Shown here piece after piece: positions 29,204 to 38,243 of a stretch of DNA of 64,000 nucleotides. The first letter of the stretch is position 1, and every line of letters starts with the position of its first letter. Position numbers and translations under genes: made by a program. The stretch is from positions 601,170-665,169 of the forward strand of contig NZ_JABBGA010000001.1 in NCBI RefSeq assembly GCF_012927165.1. Reading direction: 5' to 3'. This DNA comes from Zoogloea dura. Its GTDB lineage: Bacteria; Pseudomonadota; Gammaproteobacteria; Burkholderiales; Rhodocyclaceae. Below the pieces are notes generated by a model. The model was not told where the DNA came from, made no database searches, and saw only the letters and a list, made by a program, of their open reading frames with translations.

Positions 29204-29989
29204 TCAGTCGCCCCCGCCGCAGCCTCCCCCGCAACCGCTGCCGCCGTCGCCCGCTCCATCTCCGCCGCCGCCCCCTCCGGCACCATCCGAATCCCCCGCG
29301 CAGCCACTCCCCGAGCCGCCGCAACCCATGTCGGTGGCGCAATAGGCATCCCCCGAGCGGGTGCCATCCGGCCCCATGCAGTTCAGGGCATAGCGGAAGC
29401 CGTCGGGGATCAGCAGCAGCCCGTCGAGGGCGAACAGCATGGGCAGGCGCGCCGGCTTGCGCGGGTCGATGCCCTCCAGGCGGCAGGCCTGCAGCCAGGT
29501 GCGGCGCAGGCCGGTCTGCGCGGTTTGCGGCGTGGCCATGTATTCGGCTGGCGTATGGTCCAGGAAGCGCCCCAAGCCCTGCCGGCAGAACAGCCGGTAG
29601 CCCTTGGTGAACAGGATGAACTCGTGCCAGGCCACATCCACCGCCTGGCTCGGCATCGACACCATGCGCCCCTGTGCCGCCAGGGCCACGCGGAAGAAGT
29701 TGCGCAACTCCCGGACGACCATCTCCGCCTGGGCCTCGCTCAGGTGGGGATAACGCTCCCTCACCTTGCGCGCCAGCCCCGACGGAAAGCGGAAACGGGC
29801 CAGGAAGCGGGCCCTGGCCCCTTGGCGCCGGCTGCGCCAGATCAGGCCGAACAGGATCAGCACGCTCCCACCCAACAACAGACGGGGTATCCAGGGATTG
29901 GCGTCAGGCTGGGCGTGGATGAAAAAGGCAAGTGCCACCGCCCCAAGCAGGATGATCGCCAACCGGCGCGACCCGTTCAGTCCCCTCAT
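29204..29989 (-). CDS. GRDP-like membrane protein with Gly/Cys-rich tail
   Basis: A 261-residue protein with two N-terminal hydrophobic helices (about 10-50), then a domain with VDVAWHEFILFTKGYRLFC, which resembles the glycine-rich-domain-protein-like family (PF07173). The C-terminus (about 215-261) is extremely Gly-rich with spaced Cys residues and ends CGGGCGGGD. Function is unknown. The Cys/His content suggests metal binding, but this is a guess. It converges with DUF1854 and is divergent from the Mpo1-like gene. Confidence 0.55.
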   Translation of the reverse strand: MRGLNGSRRLAIILLGAVALAFFIHAQPDANPWIPRLLLGGSVLILFGLIWRSRRQGARARFLARFRFPSGLARKVRERYPHLSEAQAEMVVRELRNFFRVALAAQGRMVSMPSQAVDVAWHEFILFTKGYRLFCRQGLGRFLDHTPAEYMATPQTAQTGLRRTWLQACRLEGIDPRKPARLPMLFALDGLLLIPDGFRYALNCMGPDGTRSGDAYCATDMGCGGSGSGCAGDSDGAGGGGGGDGAGDGGSGCGGGCGGGD

Positions 29990-30181
29990 CGCCCCAGCCC
30001 TCCCATGGCTCCGGATATCAGCGCGGCATTCTACCCGGAGCCCGCTGCGCGCCATCGCTGCCCGCAGTCGGAGAAGGCCCGGCGCAGGGCATCACGACGC
30101 CTTAACATTTCCGCAGCCGCCCGGTAACGCAGGCTTCTTAGTCTTGCCTTGAAGGCCATTTCGCCGACTCGAGGAGACTTC

Positions 30182-30775
30182 ATGAAGGACTTTCTGCGTG
30201 CGCTGGAACTCCAGCGCTGGGACGACCACCGCTTCTATCACCACAGCCGGGTCAACCAGACCCTGCACTTCATCAGCGCGGTGAGCTTCCTCATCGCCTA
30301 TTCACTGGTCTTCGTCGAACCGGTGAAGGCGGCGCTGATCGGCTGGCTCGTTTCGATGGTGACCCGCCAGTCCGGCCACTTCTTCTTCGAGCCGCTGGGC
30401 TTCGACGAGGAGAACCAGGTCAGCAACGAATACAAGGAAGCCGTGAAGGTTGGCTACAACCTGAAACGCAAGATGGTGCTGCTGAGCATCTGGGCCTTCA
30501 TCCCGGTAGCCCTGTGGATCAATCCGGGCTTCTTCGGCCTGTTCGAGGCCCACAGCGAGATCGGCGGCTTCATCGACCACCTGGGCATCCTGTGGCTGGC
30601 GCTGGGCGTCATCGGCCTGCTCTTCCGCACCGTGCATCTGTTCTTCATCCGCGACGTGCAGACCGGTCTGGTATGGCTCACCAAGATCCTCACCGACCCT
30701 TACCACGACATCAAGCTTTACCACAAGGCGCCGCTGCACCTGCTGCGCGACCTGCGCGCCCGCCAGGCCGTCTGA
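30182..30775 (+). CDS. Mpo1-like (DUF962-type) membrane protein
   Basis: A 197-residue membrane protein. Residues 20-35 read YHHSRVNQTLHFI and a later segment reads RQSGHFFFEP; this H-x3-N-x2-LH and GHxxFE arrangement resembles yeast Mpo1, an Fe(II)-dependent dioxygenase that alpha-oxidises 2-hydroxy fatty acids. Three or four helices are predicted. GAGGAG lies 7 bp before the ATG at 30182. The enzymatic role is inferred from the His pattern only. A strong terminator follows. Confidence 0.6.
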   Translation: MKDFLRALELQRWDDHRFYHHSRVNQTLHFISAVSFLIAYSLVFVEPVKAALIGWLVSMVTRQSGHFFFEPLGFDEENQVSNEYKEAVKVGYNLKRKMVLLSIWAFIPVALWINPGFFGLFEAHSEIGGFIDHLGILWLALGVIGLLFRTVHLFFIRDVQTGLVWLTKILTDPYHDIKLYHKAPLHLLRDLRARQAV

Positions 30776-30784
30776 GCCGCCCTC

Positions 30785-30821
30785 CGCCGCTCCAGCCCTG
30801 GCCAGGGCGGAGCGGCGTTTT
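30785..30821 (+). terminator. Rho-independent terminator
   Basis: Stem CGCCGCTCC (30785-30793) with GGAGCGGCG (30809-30817), extended by an inner CCCT/AGGG stem with one bulged A, then TTTT. It ends the Mpo1-like gene before the convergent aminotransferase gene. Confidence 0.75.
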
Positions 30822-30826
30822 CACGT

Positions 30827-32500
30827 CTACTTCCCGGAAAAACGATGGCGCACCATCTCCTTGAGAATCCGCCGACGGATGCCCTTGTCGGTCAGCTGGC
30901 CGTCATGCCACCACCAGCTGTCCTGCTCCATCTTCCGGGCTGCCGCCACGAAGCGGTCGGCCACGGCATCGAAATCCGCATCGCCGTAGTTGAGGCTGAA
31001 GATGAAACGACCTGTCCCCACCCAGCTGAGGGCCAGCCCCTCAAGGCGCAGGTAATACTGCAGCATCCAGTTGTAGCGGCTGGGGCGGGTATACAGGACC
31101 GTCCAGATGGTCGACAGATTGGCCACCCTCACCGGCAGGCTCTCCGCAGCCAGGCGCGCATTGAGCCGCATCGCTCGGCCGTTCCAGATGTCGTCGAGGC
31201 CGTCGTACAAAGCCTGTACTGCCGGGGTGTCAATGCGCTCGAGGAATTCCGCCATGGCGCCCATCACGTGGGGATGCGAATTGAAAGTACCGCGCGCAAA
31301 GCAGATGTCCGCCGGCCGGTCGTCCCGGTAGCGGCGCATCAGCCCGGCGCGGCCGCACACCACGCCCACCGGCAGGCCACCACCCAGGGTCTTGCCGTAG
31401 ATCACCATGTCGGCCTTCACCCCGAAGTACTCCTGGGCGCCCCCCGGAGCCAGCCGGAAGCCGACGAAGACTTCGTCGAAGATCAGCGGAATACCCTTCT
31501 CGGTGCACACCTCGCGCACGGCCTTCAGCCAGGCCGTGTAGGCCGCCCGGTCGAAAGCGGCGCGCCGGCTGCTGTCCACCAGCGACGAATCTCCCGGCGC
31601 CGAGCCGTTGGGATGCAGCGCCTGCAGCGGATTGATCAGCACACAGGCAATATCCTTGCGCCGACGCAGCACCCGCAGCGCATCCGGGTGCATGTCCTTC
31701 AGGGTGTAGGTCTGCTCCGCCGCCACCGGATTGCCGACCCCCGGCTGCACGTCGCCCCACCAGCCGTGGTAGGCACCGCAGAAGCGGACCAGGTGGGTGC
31801 GCCGGGTGTGGTAGCGGGCCAGGCGCACGGCCTGCATCACCGCCTCGGTGCCGGACATGTGGAAGGACACTTCGTCCAGCCCCGAAATGGCCTTCAGCCG
31901 CTTCACGTTGTAGGCCAGCAGCGGATGGTAGGCGCCCAGCACCGGGCCCAGTTCCTCCACGCGGGCGCTGCCCCTGGCCATGCACGACTTGTAGAAGTCG
32001 TAGCCGAAGACATTGACACCGTAGGAACCGGTCAGGTCGTAGAACACGTTGCCGTCCAGGTCGGTCACCGTGACACCCCGCGACGCAGCCACGAAAGAGC
32101 CCCCCTGCAGGTGACTGCGGACCACACGGCTGTACTGGAAAGGCACCCGGTAAGCGCCGGTGAATTGCAGGTCCGACACCCCGTCGCGGACGGCCGCCGT
32201 CTGCGCAGCGCTGACCGGAAAGCGCTCCCGGTAGGCGTCCGCCAGCCGGAAGAAGCCCGCCCGGCGAAGCGCTGCCACCTCGGCAGGCGCATCGTCCGAA
32301 CGAAAGAAGGTCGCCTCGTCGTATTCATAGAAGGGCAGCAGCCTGGCCACCCGGCGGGACATCTTCGAATGGCCGGCCAGCGAAGGATGCTTGCCCTTCG
32401 ACAACTCCAGCCGGCGCTTCGCCTTCAACACCAGGCCCGGCAATGCCATCACGCCCAGCCCGGCCAACATCCATGCATCTTCCACGCGTGTGCTCTCCAC
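30827..32500 (-). CDS. Class III aminotransferase with N-terminal membrane anchor (GSA-like)
   Basis: A PLP enzyme of up to 557 residues. The PLP-binding Lys lies in VIYGKTLGGGLPVG and the Asp-Glu region is PLIFDEVFVGFRL; both match glutamate-1-semialdehyde-aminomutase-like class III enzymes. It is about 120 residues longer than GSA aminomutase at the N-terminus, which carries a hydrophobic segment (LAGLGVMALPGLVL) suggesting membrane anchoring. The start is uncertain: GTG at 32500, GTG at 32485 (with GGAG) or a nearby ATG. It is divergent from psd with 9 bp between the coding ends, hinting at a lipid or headgroup role. Confidence 0.75.
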   Translation of the reverse strand: MESTRVEDAWMLAGLGVMALPGLVLKAKRRLELSKGKHPSLAGHSKMSRRVARLLPFYEYDEATFFRSDDAPAEVAALRRAGFFRLADAYRERFPVSAAQTAAVRDGVSDLQFTGAYRVPFQYSRVVRSHLQGGSFVAASRGVTVTDLDGNVFYDLTGSYGVNVFGYDFYKSCMARGSARVEELGPVLGAYHPLLAYNVKRLKAISGLDEVSFHMSGTEAVMQAVRLARYHTRRTHLVRFCGAYHGWWGDVQPGVGNPVAAEQTYTLKDMHPDALRVLRRRKDIACVLINPLQALHPNGSAPGDSSLVDSSRRAAFDRAAYTAWLKAVREVCTEKGIPLIFDEVFVGFRLAPGGAQEYFGVKADMVIYGKTLGGGLPVGVVCGRAGLMRRYRDDRPADICFARGTFNSHPHVMGAMAEFLERIDTPAVQALYDGLDDIWNGRAMRLNARLAAESLPVRVANLSTIWTVLYTRPSRYNWMLQYYLRLEGLALSWVGTGRFIFSLNYGDADFDAVADRFVAAARKMEQDSWWWHDGQLTDKGIRRRILKEMVRHRFSGK

Positions 32501-32509
32501 AACTGAAAG

Positions 32510-33424
32510 ATGACTGATTTAACCGAACCCGGTTACAACGCCATGAAAGACACTCCGCCCTCCCCTCGCCTGCTGTCCCGCCTGCTCGATCAGGAAGACC
32601 TCAACTTCCTGCTCACCAACCGCCTGCCGCGTGCCCTGCTGACCCGCTTCATGGGCTGGTTCAGCAAGATCGAACAGCCCCTTGTGGCGCGGCTGTCCAT
32701 CGCCGTGTGGCAGCGCTTTGCCGACCTGGACCTGAGCGAAGCCAGGCAGCAGGAATTCCGCAGCATGCACGCCTGCTTCACGCGGGAACTGAAGGAAGGC
32801 GCGCGCCCGATCAATGCAGAGCCGGACATCCTGGCCAGCCCCTGCGACGCCATCGTCGGCGCCTGCGGGCCGATTGACGGCACCACGGTGCTGCAGGCCA
32901 AGGGTGCCCCGTATCCGCTGGTCGACCTGCTGGGTGACGAGGATCTGGTGGCCCACTACCGGCAGGGCAGCTACGTGACCCTGCGCCTGAAGTCGAGCAT
33001 GTATCACCGCTTCCACGCCCCGGCCGACCTGCAGGTCGAACATGTGACCTACATCTCGGGCGATGTCTGGAACGTCAATCCGCCCGCCCTCAAGCGGGTC
33101 GAGCGGCTCTACTGCAAGAACGAACGGGTGGTGATCCGCAGCCGGCTGAATGCCGACGGGGCACTGCTGACCCTGGTGCCGGTGGCCGCCATCCTGGTCG
33201 CCAGCATCCACCTGCACTGGCTGGATGTGCTGCTGCACCTGCGCTACCGGGGCCCCAACGAGATCCCGACCCGGGCGGGCTTCCGCAAGGGTCAGGAAAT
33301 GGGCTGGTTCGAGCACGGCTCGACGATCATCGCCTTCGTCCCGGAAGGCTACGGGCTGTGCGAGGGGGTTGGATCAGGACGCGCCATCCGCGTGGGTGAG
33401 GCGCTGCTGCGCCGCCTGTCATAG
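32510..33424 (+). CDS. psd: Phosphatidylserine decarboxylase proenzyme
   Basis: Makes phosphatidylethanolamine from phosphatidylserine at the inner membrane. The 304-residue proenzyme has the autocleavage motif HGST near residue 263 (usually LGST), where Ser becomes the pyruvoyl group. The conserved YHRFHAP and GDVWNVNP motifs are present. The ATG at 32543 is an alternative start; 32510 gives a slightly longer N-terminus than usual. It is divergent from the membrane-anchored aminotransferase. Confidence 0.95.
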   Translation: MTDLTEPGYNAMKDTPPSPRLLSRLLDQEDLNFLLTNRLPRALLTRFMGWFSKIEQPLVARLSIAVWQRFADLDLSEARQQEFRSMHACFTRELKEGARPINAEPDILASPCDAIVGACGPIDGTTVLQAKGAPYPLVDLLGDEDLVAHYRQGSYVTLRLKSSMYHRFHAPADLQVEHVTYISGDVWNVNPPALKRVERLYCKNERVVIRSRLNADGALLTLVPVAAILVASIHLHWLDVLLHLRYRGPNEIPTRAGFRKGQEMGWFEHGSTIIAFVPEGYGLCEGVGSGRAIRVGEALLRRLS

Positions 33425-33477
33425 GTGTGCCAGCTGCCCGGATCGCCCCTGACGGCTGGCAGGCACAGCCCGAAACA

Positions 33478-33515
33478 AAGCCCTCCTTCAGTCGAAGAGA
33501 GGGCTTAAGGTTTTA
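33478..33515 (+). terminator. Rho-independent terminator after psd
   Basis: An 8-bp stem (33478-33485 with 33499-33506), extended by CTTC/GAAG around an AGTC loop with one bulged A, then a short T-run (33511-33514). It lies about 50 bp after the psd stop. Confidence 0.75.
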
Positions 33516-33552
33516 CTCATCACCGGGTAGAACCGGCGGACGGCAGATCGGA

Positions 33553-33837
33553 TCAGCGATCGGCGGTCAATTGTGCGATGAAAGCGGCTTCCTTCTCGGC
33601 GGGGAAGGCATGTTCGGCCATCACACGCTGCACGGCGCGGGGGTCACCACCCTGGCCGGCAACTGTGAACTCGATGCCGAGCAGACGGCCATTGGCGGCC
33701 AGGGTCATGAAGGCGCTGCGCCAGCGCTGGGACTCTGCCAGACGTTCGCGAACTTCGTCTTCGTTGCGGATCACGACACCCGCGGCCTTGAGGGAATCCA
33801 GAAACTCTGCGTAGGACTCGTTGCAATAACTGCCCAT
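33553..33837 (-). CDS. Small conserved-looking protein of unknown function
   Basis: A 94-residue acidic, cytoplasmic-looking protein starting MGSYCNESYAEFLDSL and ending FIAQLTADR. I do not recognise a family. ATG 33837 was chosen because an AGGAG ribosome site lies 8 bp upstream; the 20-residue upstream extension has no such site. It has its own promoter region (about 245 bp, 33838-34080, which I searched without finding another gene) and is transcribed away from psd. Confidence 0.5.
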   Translation of the reverse strand: MGSYCNESYAEFLDSLKAAGVVIRNEDEVRERLAESQRWRSAFMTLAANGRLLGIEFTVAGQGGDPRAVQRVMAEHAFPAEKEAAFIAQLTADR

Positions 33838-34080
33838 CGACTTCTCCTGTGAAAACCGGCGATCTCTCGCCTGTTCTTCCTTAACGCCGACATCCACACT
33901 CCGGATGACACGATTTCCAAATTTTTTCGGCTTTTTTCAGCGCCCCCGGAAGTTGCCGGCAAGCGCCCCTGCCATCCGGCCACGGAGCCCGCCCTCGACC
34001 ATCCGCTACAAACGCAACGGCAACATCAGCTTTGAAGTATCGGAAGGTCCGCCGTGATCTTTAGGCAGGAGCAAGCACCG

Positions 34081-35223
34081 TCAGATGTCCAGGTGCCTGA
34101 GGATGGGATTCAGCATGGCTGCGCCGAGGCGCTTGCTGCGTTCGCCGTTCCAGCCAGACAGACCGTCGGGAAGGTTGGCGTTGTCCTTGAAGGGCATCTC
34201 GAGGGTCAGCGAGACACAGCCGAAACGGTGCGCCACCCACTTGGAGGCGAGGGTCAGCAATTCGTCGCGGAAACGGCCTGAGAGATAGCCGTGCTCGGTC
34301 TGGAAATCCGGGCTGGCGGCCTTGAAGGCCTCCACGAAGCGGGCCTGACGCACCCGCTGGGCGTCGCTGAAGCCCGGCACTTCCTCGGCGGTGGAAAAGA
34401 AGACATAAGGCAAGGCCTCGTCCCCATGGATGTCGAGGAACAGATCAACGCCACTGGCTTCCATGGCCTGCCGCACCAGCAGGACCTCGGGACTGCGCGC
34501 CGGGTCCGGCTCACGCCATTCCCGGTTGAGGTTGGCCCCCGCCGCGTTGGTGCGCAGATTGCCGCGGACGGCGCCGTCCGGGTTCATGTTGGGCACCACG
34601 TAGAGCACCGCCTTCTCGCGGATGCGCCGGGCCACCGGATCTGCACCATCGAGAAGCCTTTCGAGCAGCCCTTCGACAAACCACTCCGCCATGCTCTCTC
34701 CCGGATGCTGGCGGGCGATGATCCATATCGGCAGCTTGCCCGGCGCCGCGCGGCCGACGGTCACCAGGTCGAGGTCGCGGCCGTCCACTGTGGCACCCAG
34801 GTTGCTCACCGAGGCGAAGGGCGACATCTCTACCCTGCCCAGCAGATCGAGATGGCGCTCGTGGGAATACGGTTCGAAATAGGCGTAATAGATGCTGTTG
34901 CGCTCGGGCGTGTGCTCGACGATCAGTTGCCCGTTCTCGTAGCGCGTGCTGCGGATGCGGAACCAGTTGCGACGATCGTAGGACGCCACGCAGCGGTAGT
35001 CGGGCCAGCCATCCGGATAGGCCGCATCGGCGGCATTCTCGAAGACCAGGCGAACCGCCTGGCCGGCCGCGCCGTGCAGGCGGAAATGGAACCACTGGCG
35101 AAAGCCGCCATCGCCGGCAATCCCCTGGTCGGCGCGCAGGCGCAGCCGGATGTCGCCAGCCTGCTCGAGGGAAAGCACCTCGATGGCGCCAGAATCGAAG
35201 TTGCTGCTGATGCGAAGTGTCAT
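34081..35223 (-). CDS. M14-family zinc carboxypeptidase (cytosolic carboxypeptidase-like)
   Basis: A 380-residue enzyme with an N-terminal beta domain (about 1-125) and a catalytic domain. Zinc ligands are in RQHPGES (HxxE) and DIHGDE, and the catalytic Glu is in LEMPFKDN. This domain order matches CCP-like (AGTPBP/Nna1-related) bacterial M14 peptidases. There is no signal peptide. The substrate is unknown. It is 7 bp before the DUF445 stop in the same minus-strand direction. Confidence 0.88.
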   Translation of the reverse strand: MTLRISSNFDSGAIEVLSLEQAGDIRLRLRADQGIAGDGGFRQWFHFRLHGAAGQAVRLVFENAADAAYPDGWPDYRCVASYDRRNWFRIRSTRYENGQLIVEHTPERNSIYYAYFEPYSHERHLDLLGRVEMSPFASVSNLGATVDGRDLDLVTVGRAAPGKLPIWIIARQHPGESMAEWFVEGLLERLLDGADPVARRIREKAVLYVVPNMNPDGAVRGNLRTNAAGANLNREWREPDPARSPEVLLVRQAMEASGVDLFLDIHGDEALPYVFFSTAEEVPGFSDAQRVRQARFVEAFKAASPDFQTEHGYLSGRFRDELLTLASKWVAHRFGCVSLTLEMPFKDNANLPDGLSGWNGERSKRLGAAMLNPILRHLDI

Positions 35224-35230
35224 CGGATGC

Positions 35231-36499
35231 TCACGGGAAGAGTTGGGTCAGTGCATGCAGGGCCAGTCCGATGCCGCCGCCGACGAAGGTGCCATTCAGG
35301 CGGATGAACTGGAGATCGCGGCCCAGGCTGACCTCGATCTCGCGGACCAGGTCGTCGTCGTTCCAGGAACGTACGGTTCCCGCAATGTGCTGGGCCAGGC
35401 CGGCGCGCAGCTCCGGGGCCAGGGCTTCGACGGTGCGCTCGATGTGCTCATTGAGCGATTCGCGCAGGGCCGGGTTGTCGGCCAGGCTCGCCCCCAGGGC
35501 GGCGGCGGCCGCAGCCAGCTTGCGCCGGACCCGCGATTCCGGCCGCCCCATGTCGCGGGCCAGCCAGTCGCGCAGATCATTCCACAGGCCGCGCAGGTAG
35601 TCCTCGATGCCGGGCTGGGCCAGGAAATCCCGCTTGGCTTGATCCACCCGGCTGCGGAAGGCTTCATCCTGGCCCAGGCGCTCGATGTAGCGGGCCAGCA
35701 GTTCATCGACTGCCTGCCGGCGCGGATGCTGGGGGTCGCGGGCGATATCGTCGAGCATGCCATGCACCGCACCGATGAGGCCGGTGGACACCCGCTCGCC
35801 CAGTTCTTCAGCGTTCATGCCGACCAGGCCCAGCATCGCCACCACTTTCGGGTACTCACGGCTCGCCACATCCACCACCATGCCGGCAAAACCCTGGCGG
35901 ACCGAGGGCTCGTCCAGCCAGTGGGACAAGCGGCGCAGACCTTCATCGAAGAGCGCCTGGTGCCGCCCCTGATCCTTCAGCGTGTCCAGCACCTGCCCCA
36001 TGCTGTCGGACAGGTCCAGTGCGCCGGCGCGCCGGCGCAGGGCGTGCAGGAAGAGACGCCGGACCCGCGGGTCCTCCATGAAATCCACCGACTCGGCCAA
36101 CACCACCACCAGACGCCCCGCCAGCAGCCCGGCGTTCTCCGGTTTGGCCAGCCAGCCAGCGAGGTGGCGGGCCGGATCCACCGCGCGCAGGCGCGCCACC
36201 AGGGCGCTGGTGTCGAGAAACCTGTCGCGGATGAACTCGGCCAGGTTGTCGGCAATGCGCGCCTTGTTGCGCGGCAGGATGGCCGTGTGCGGAATGGGCA
36301 GGCCAAGCGGATGGCGGAACAGCGCCACCACGGCGAACCAGTCGGCCAGGGCTCCGACCAGGGCCGCCTCGGCGAAGGCGGCCAGCCATGGCCAGCCCTG
36401 GTGCCGGGCCAGCACCCACAGCAGGCCGACCACCACGGCCAGAGCAGTCGCGATGGCCTTCATGCGGCCGAGGGCCGCCAGCTTGTCCGGATGTGCCAT
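35231..36499 (-). CDS. DUF445 family membrane protein
   Basis: A 422-residue protein with two N-terminal helices (about 13-60) and a long helical rest, typical of DUF445. Signature region ADWFAVVALFRHPLGLPIPHTAIL is present around residues 55-80. It lacks an assigned function. ATG 36499 was chosen because it begins directly before the first helix. It lies 4 bp after yaaA. Confidence 0.88.
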   Translation of the reverse strand: MAHPDKLAALGRMKAIATALAVVVGLLWVLARHQGWPWLAAFAEAALVGALADWFAVVALFRHPLGLPIPHTAILPRNKARIADNLAEFIRDRFLDTSALVARLRAVDPARHLAGWLAKPENAGLLAGRLVVVLAESVDFMEDPRVRRLFLHALRRRAGALDLSDSMGQVLDTLKDQGRHQALFDEGLRRLSHWLDEPSVRQGFAGMVVDVASREYPKVVAMLGLVGMNAEELGERVSTGLIGAVHGMLDDIARDPQHPRRQAVDELLARYIERLGQDEAFRSRVDQAKRDFLAQPGIEDYLRGLWNDLRDWLARDMGRPESRVRRKLAAAAAALGASLADNPALRESLNEHIERTVEALAPELRAGLAQHIAGTVRSWNDDDLVREIEVSLGRDLQFIRLNGTFVGGGIGLALHALTQLFP

Positions 36500-36503
36500 C
36501 GCC

Positions 36504-37289
36504 TCAACCCTCCCTGCGCCGGAAAACCCAGCGGTTGTCGTCCGACGCCTCCGCGGCGAAGGCATAACCATCCCGGTCAAAGCCGCGGAGCTGCTCCACG
36601 CTGTCGATCCGCTGGTCGATGGCGTAACGGGCCATCAGGCCGCGGGCCCGCTTGGCGTAGAAACTGATGATCTTGTAGCGGCCGCCCTTCCAGTCTTCGA
36701 AACCGATGTTGAGCAGGCGCCCCTCGAGCCTGGCCGGCTTGACCGACTTGAAGTACTCCTCGGAGGCCAGGTTCACCAGCACGGCCTCGCGCCCCGCCTC
36801 ATCCTCCGCCGCCAGCAAGCGGTTGAGGGCATCGGTCTGGGTCATCCCCCAGAAGGCGTACAAGTCCTTGCCACGCCGGTTGGCGAAGCGCGTCCCCATC
36901 TCCAGGCGGTAGGCCTGCATCAGGTCGAGGGGCTTGAGCAGGCCATACAGGCCGGACAGGATGCGCAGATGCTGTTGGGCGTAATCCAGATCGGCTTCGG
37001 AAAGACTGCGGGCATCAAGGCCGTCATACACATCCCCATTGAAAGCCAGCAGCGCCGGGCGGGCATTGTCCGGCGTGAAGGGCCGCGACCATTCGCCATA
37101 GCGCGCCACATTGAGGGCGGCCAGGGTGTCGGAGAGATCCATCAGGCCGGCGACTTCGACGTGGGACAACTGGCGCAGTCCGGCGATGAGTTCGGCCGCA
37201 TCGTCGAGATGATCGGGCTCGGTGAAACGGAGTGTGGGGAGAGGCGACGTGTAGTCGAGGGCCTTGGCGGGAGACAGGACGAAGATCAT
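36504..37289 (-). CDS. yaaA: YaaA family peroxide-stress protein
   Basis: A 261-residue protein starting [16 protein letters not shown] and containing [20 protein letters not shown] and [19 protein letters not shown] motifs, all diagnostic of YaaA. In E. coli it lowers intracellular free iron during peroxide stress and binds DNA. It is followed by DUF445 4 bp away. The start is the family methionine at 37289. Confidence 0.95.
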   Translation of the reverse strand: MIFVLSPAKALDYTSPLPTLRFTEPDHLDDAAELIAGLRQLSHVEVAGLMDLSDTLAALNVARYGEWSRPFTPDNARPALLAFNGDVYDGLDARSLSEADLDYAQQHLRILSGLYGLLKPLDLMQAYRLEMGTRFANRRGKDLYAFWGMTQTDALNRLLAAEDEAGREAVLVNLASEEYFKSVKPARLEGRLLNIGFEDWKGGRYKIISFYAKRARGLMARYAIDQRIDSVEQLRGFDRDGYAFAAEASDDNRWVFRRREG

Positions 37290-37368
37290 CGGGAGAAACC
37301 GGGAAGACGGAACAGGACGAACGGTAAGGCAGCAAACGCCGCATCTTAGCAAAGGCCGCCCGTCCGGT

Positions 37369-38232
37369 TCAGGGCAAGGGCTCCAGGTGGGTCGTCACCT
37401 CGGTGCCGGGGAGCGCCTCCTCGAGCGCCTGCTCCAGCTCGTCGAGCAGATCATGCCCCTGGCGCACCGTCCATTCACCGGGTACCAGCACCACCACCTG
37501 CAGAAAGGATGAGGCACCGGCCCGGCGGGTGCGCAGTTTGTCGAACCCCACCCCGCGCGTCCGGAAGCCGCTCAGCACGGTTTCGGCACGGCTGACCGAC
37601 AGCGGATCCAGGCTGCGGTCCATCAAACCATCCACGGACTCCTTCAGCAGGGCCCTGGCCTCCCAAGCAATGTGCAGGCCCACCGCCATCGCGATCAGCG
37701 GGTCGAGCACCAGCCAGCCGGTGAGCGCCACCAGCGCCACCCCGGCGATCACCCCGACCGAGGTCCATACGTCGGTCATCAGATGACGGGAGTCGGCCCT
37801 CAGTGCAATCGAATTGAGGCGTTCCCCTGCCCGGGCCAGGATGCGCGCGACCACAAAGTTGAGGAAAGTGGCGGATGCCGACCAGGCCAGCCCCCAGCCC
37901 GGCGACTCGATCGGCCGGGGCGCCATCAGCCGGTCCACCGCCGTCCAGACGATGCCGGCGGAGGCCCCAAGGATCAGGAGCCCCTCGAACCCGCTGGAGA
38001 AATACTCTGCCTTGCCATGCCCGAAGGGATGATTGCCGTCAGGCGGATCCCGGGTGATCAGGATCATCCACAAGGCAAAGGACGCGCCAGCGAGGTTGAC
38101 GAAGGACTCCAGCGCATCCGACAGCAGCCCCACCGAGCCGGTGAGCTGCCATGCCAGTGTCTTCAGAGCGATCGTCGCCACTGCGGTGACGATCGACAAC
38201 CAGGCAAAGTGATGGCGGTCCAGGAGGGTCAT
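37369..38232 (-). CDS. Cation diffusion facilitator (CDF) metal transporter
   Basis: A 287-residue inner-membrane protein with about five or six helices. Family motifs are [18 protein letters not shown] (helix II, with metal-binding Asp) and [11 protein letters not shown], and [12 protein letters not shown] (helix V, His-x3-Asp). The C-terminal cytoplasmic domain (about 205-287) holds EVTTHLEP. It exports divalent metals such as Zn2+ or Fe2+ against protons; the exact ion is not determined. It sits 11 bp downstream of relA. Confidence 0.93.
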   Translation of the reverse strand: MTLLDRHHFAWLSIVTAVATIALKTLAWQLTGSVGLLSDALESFVNLAGASFALWMILITRDPPDGNHPFGHGKAEYFSSGFEGLLILGASAGIVWTAVDRLMAPRPIESPGWGLAWSASATFLNFVVARILARAGERLNSIALRADSRHLMTDVWTSVGVIAGVALVALTGWLVLDPLIAMAVGLHIAWEARALLKESVDGLMDRSLDPLSVSRAETVLSGFRTRGVGFDKLRTRRAGASSFLQVVVLVPGEWTVRQGHDLLDELEQALEEALPGTEVTTHLEPLP

Positions 38233-38243
38233 CCGGGCTTCTC

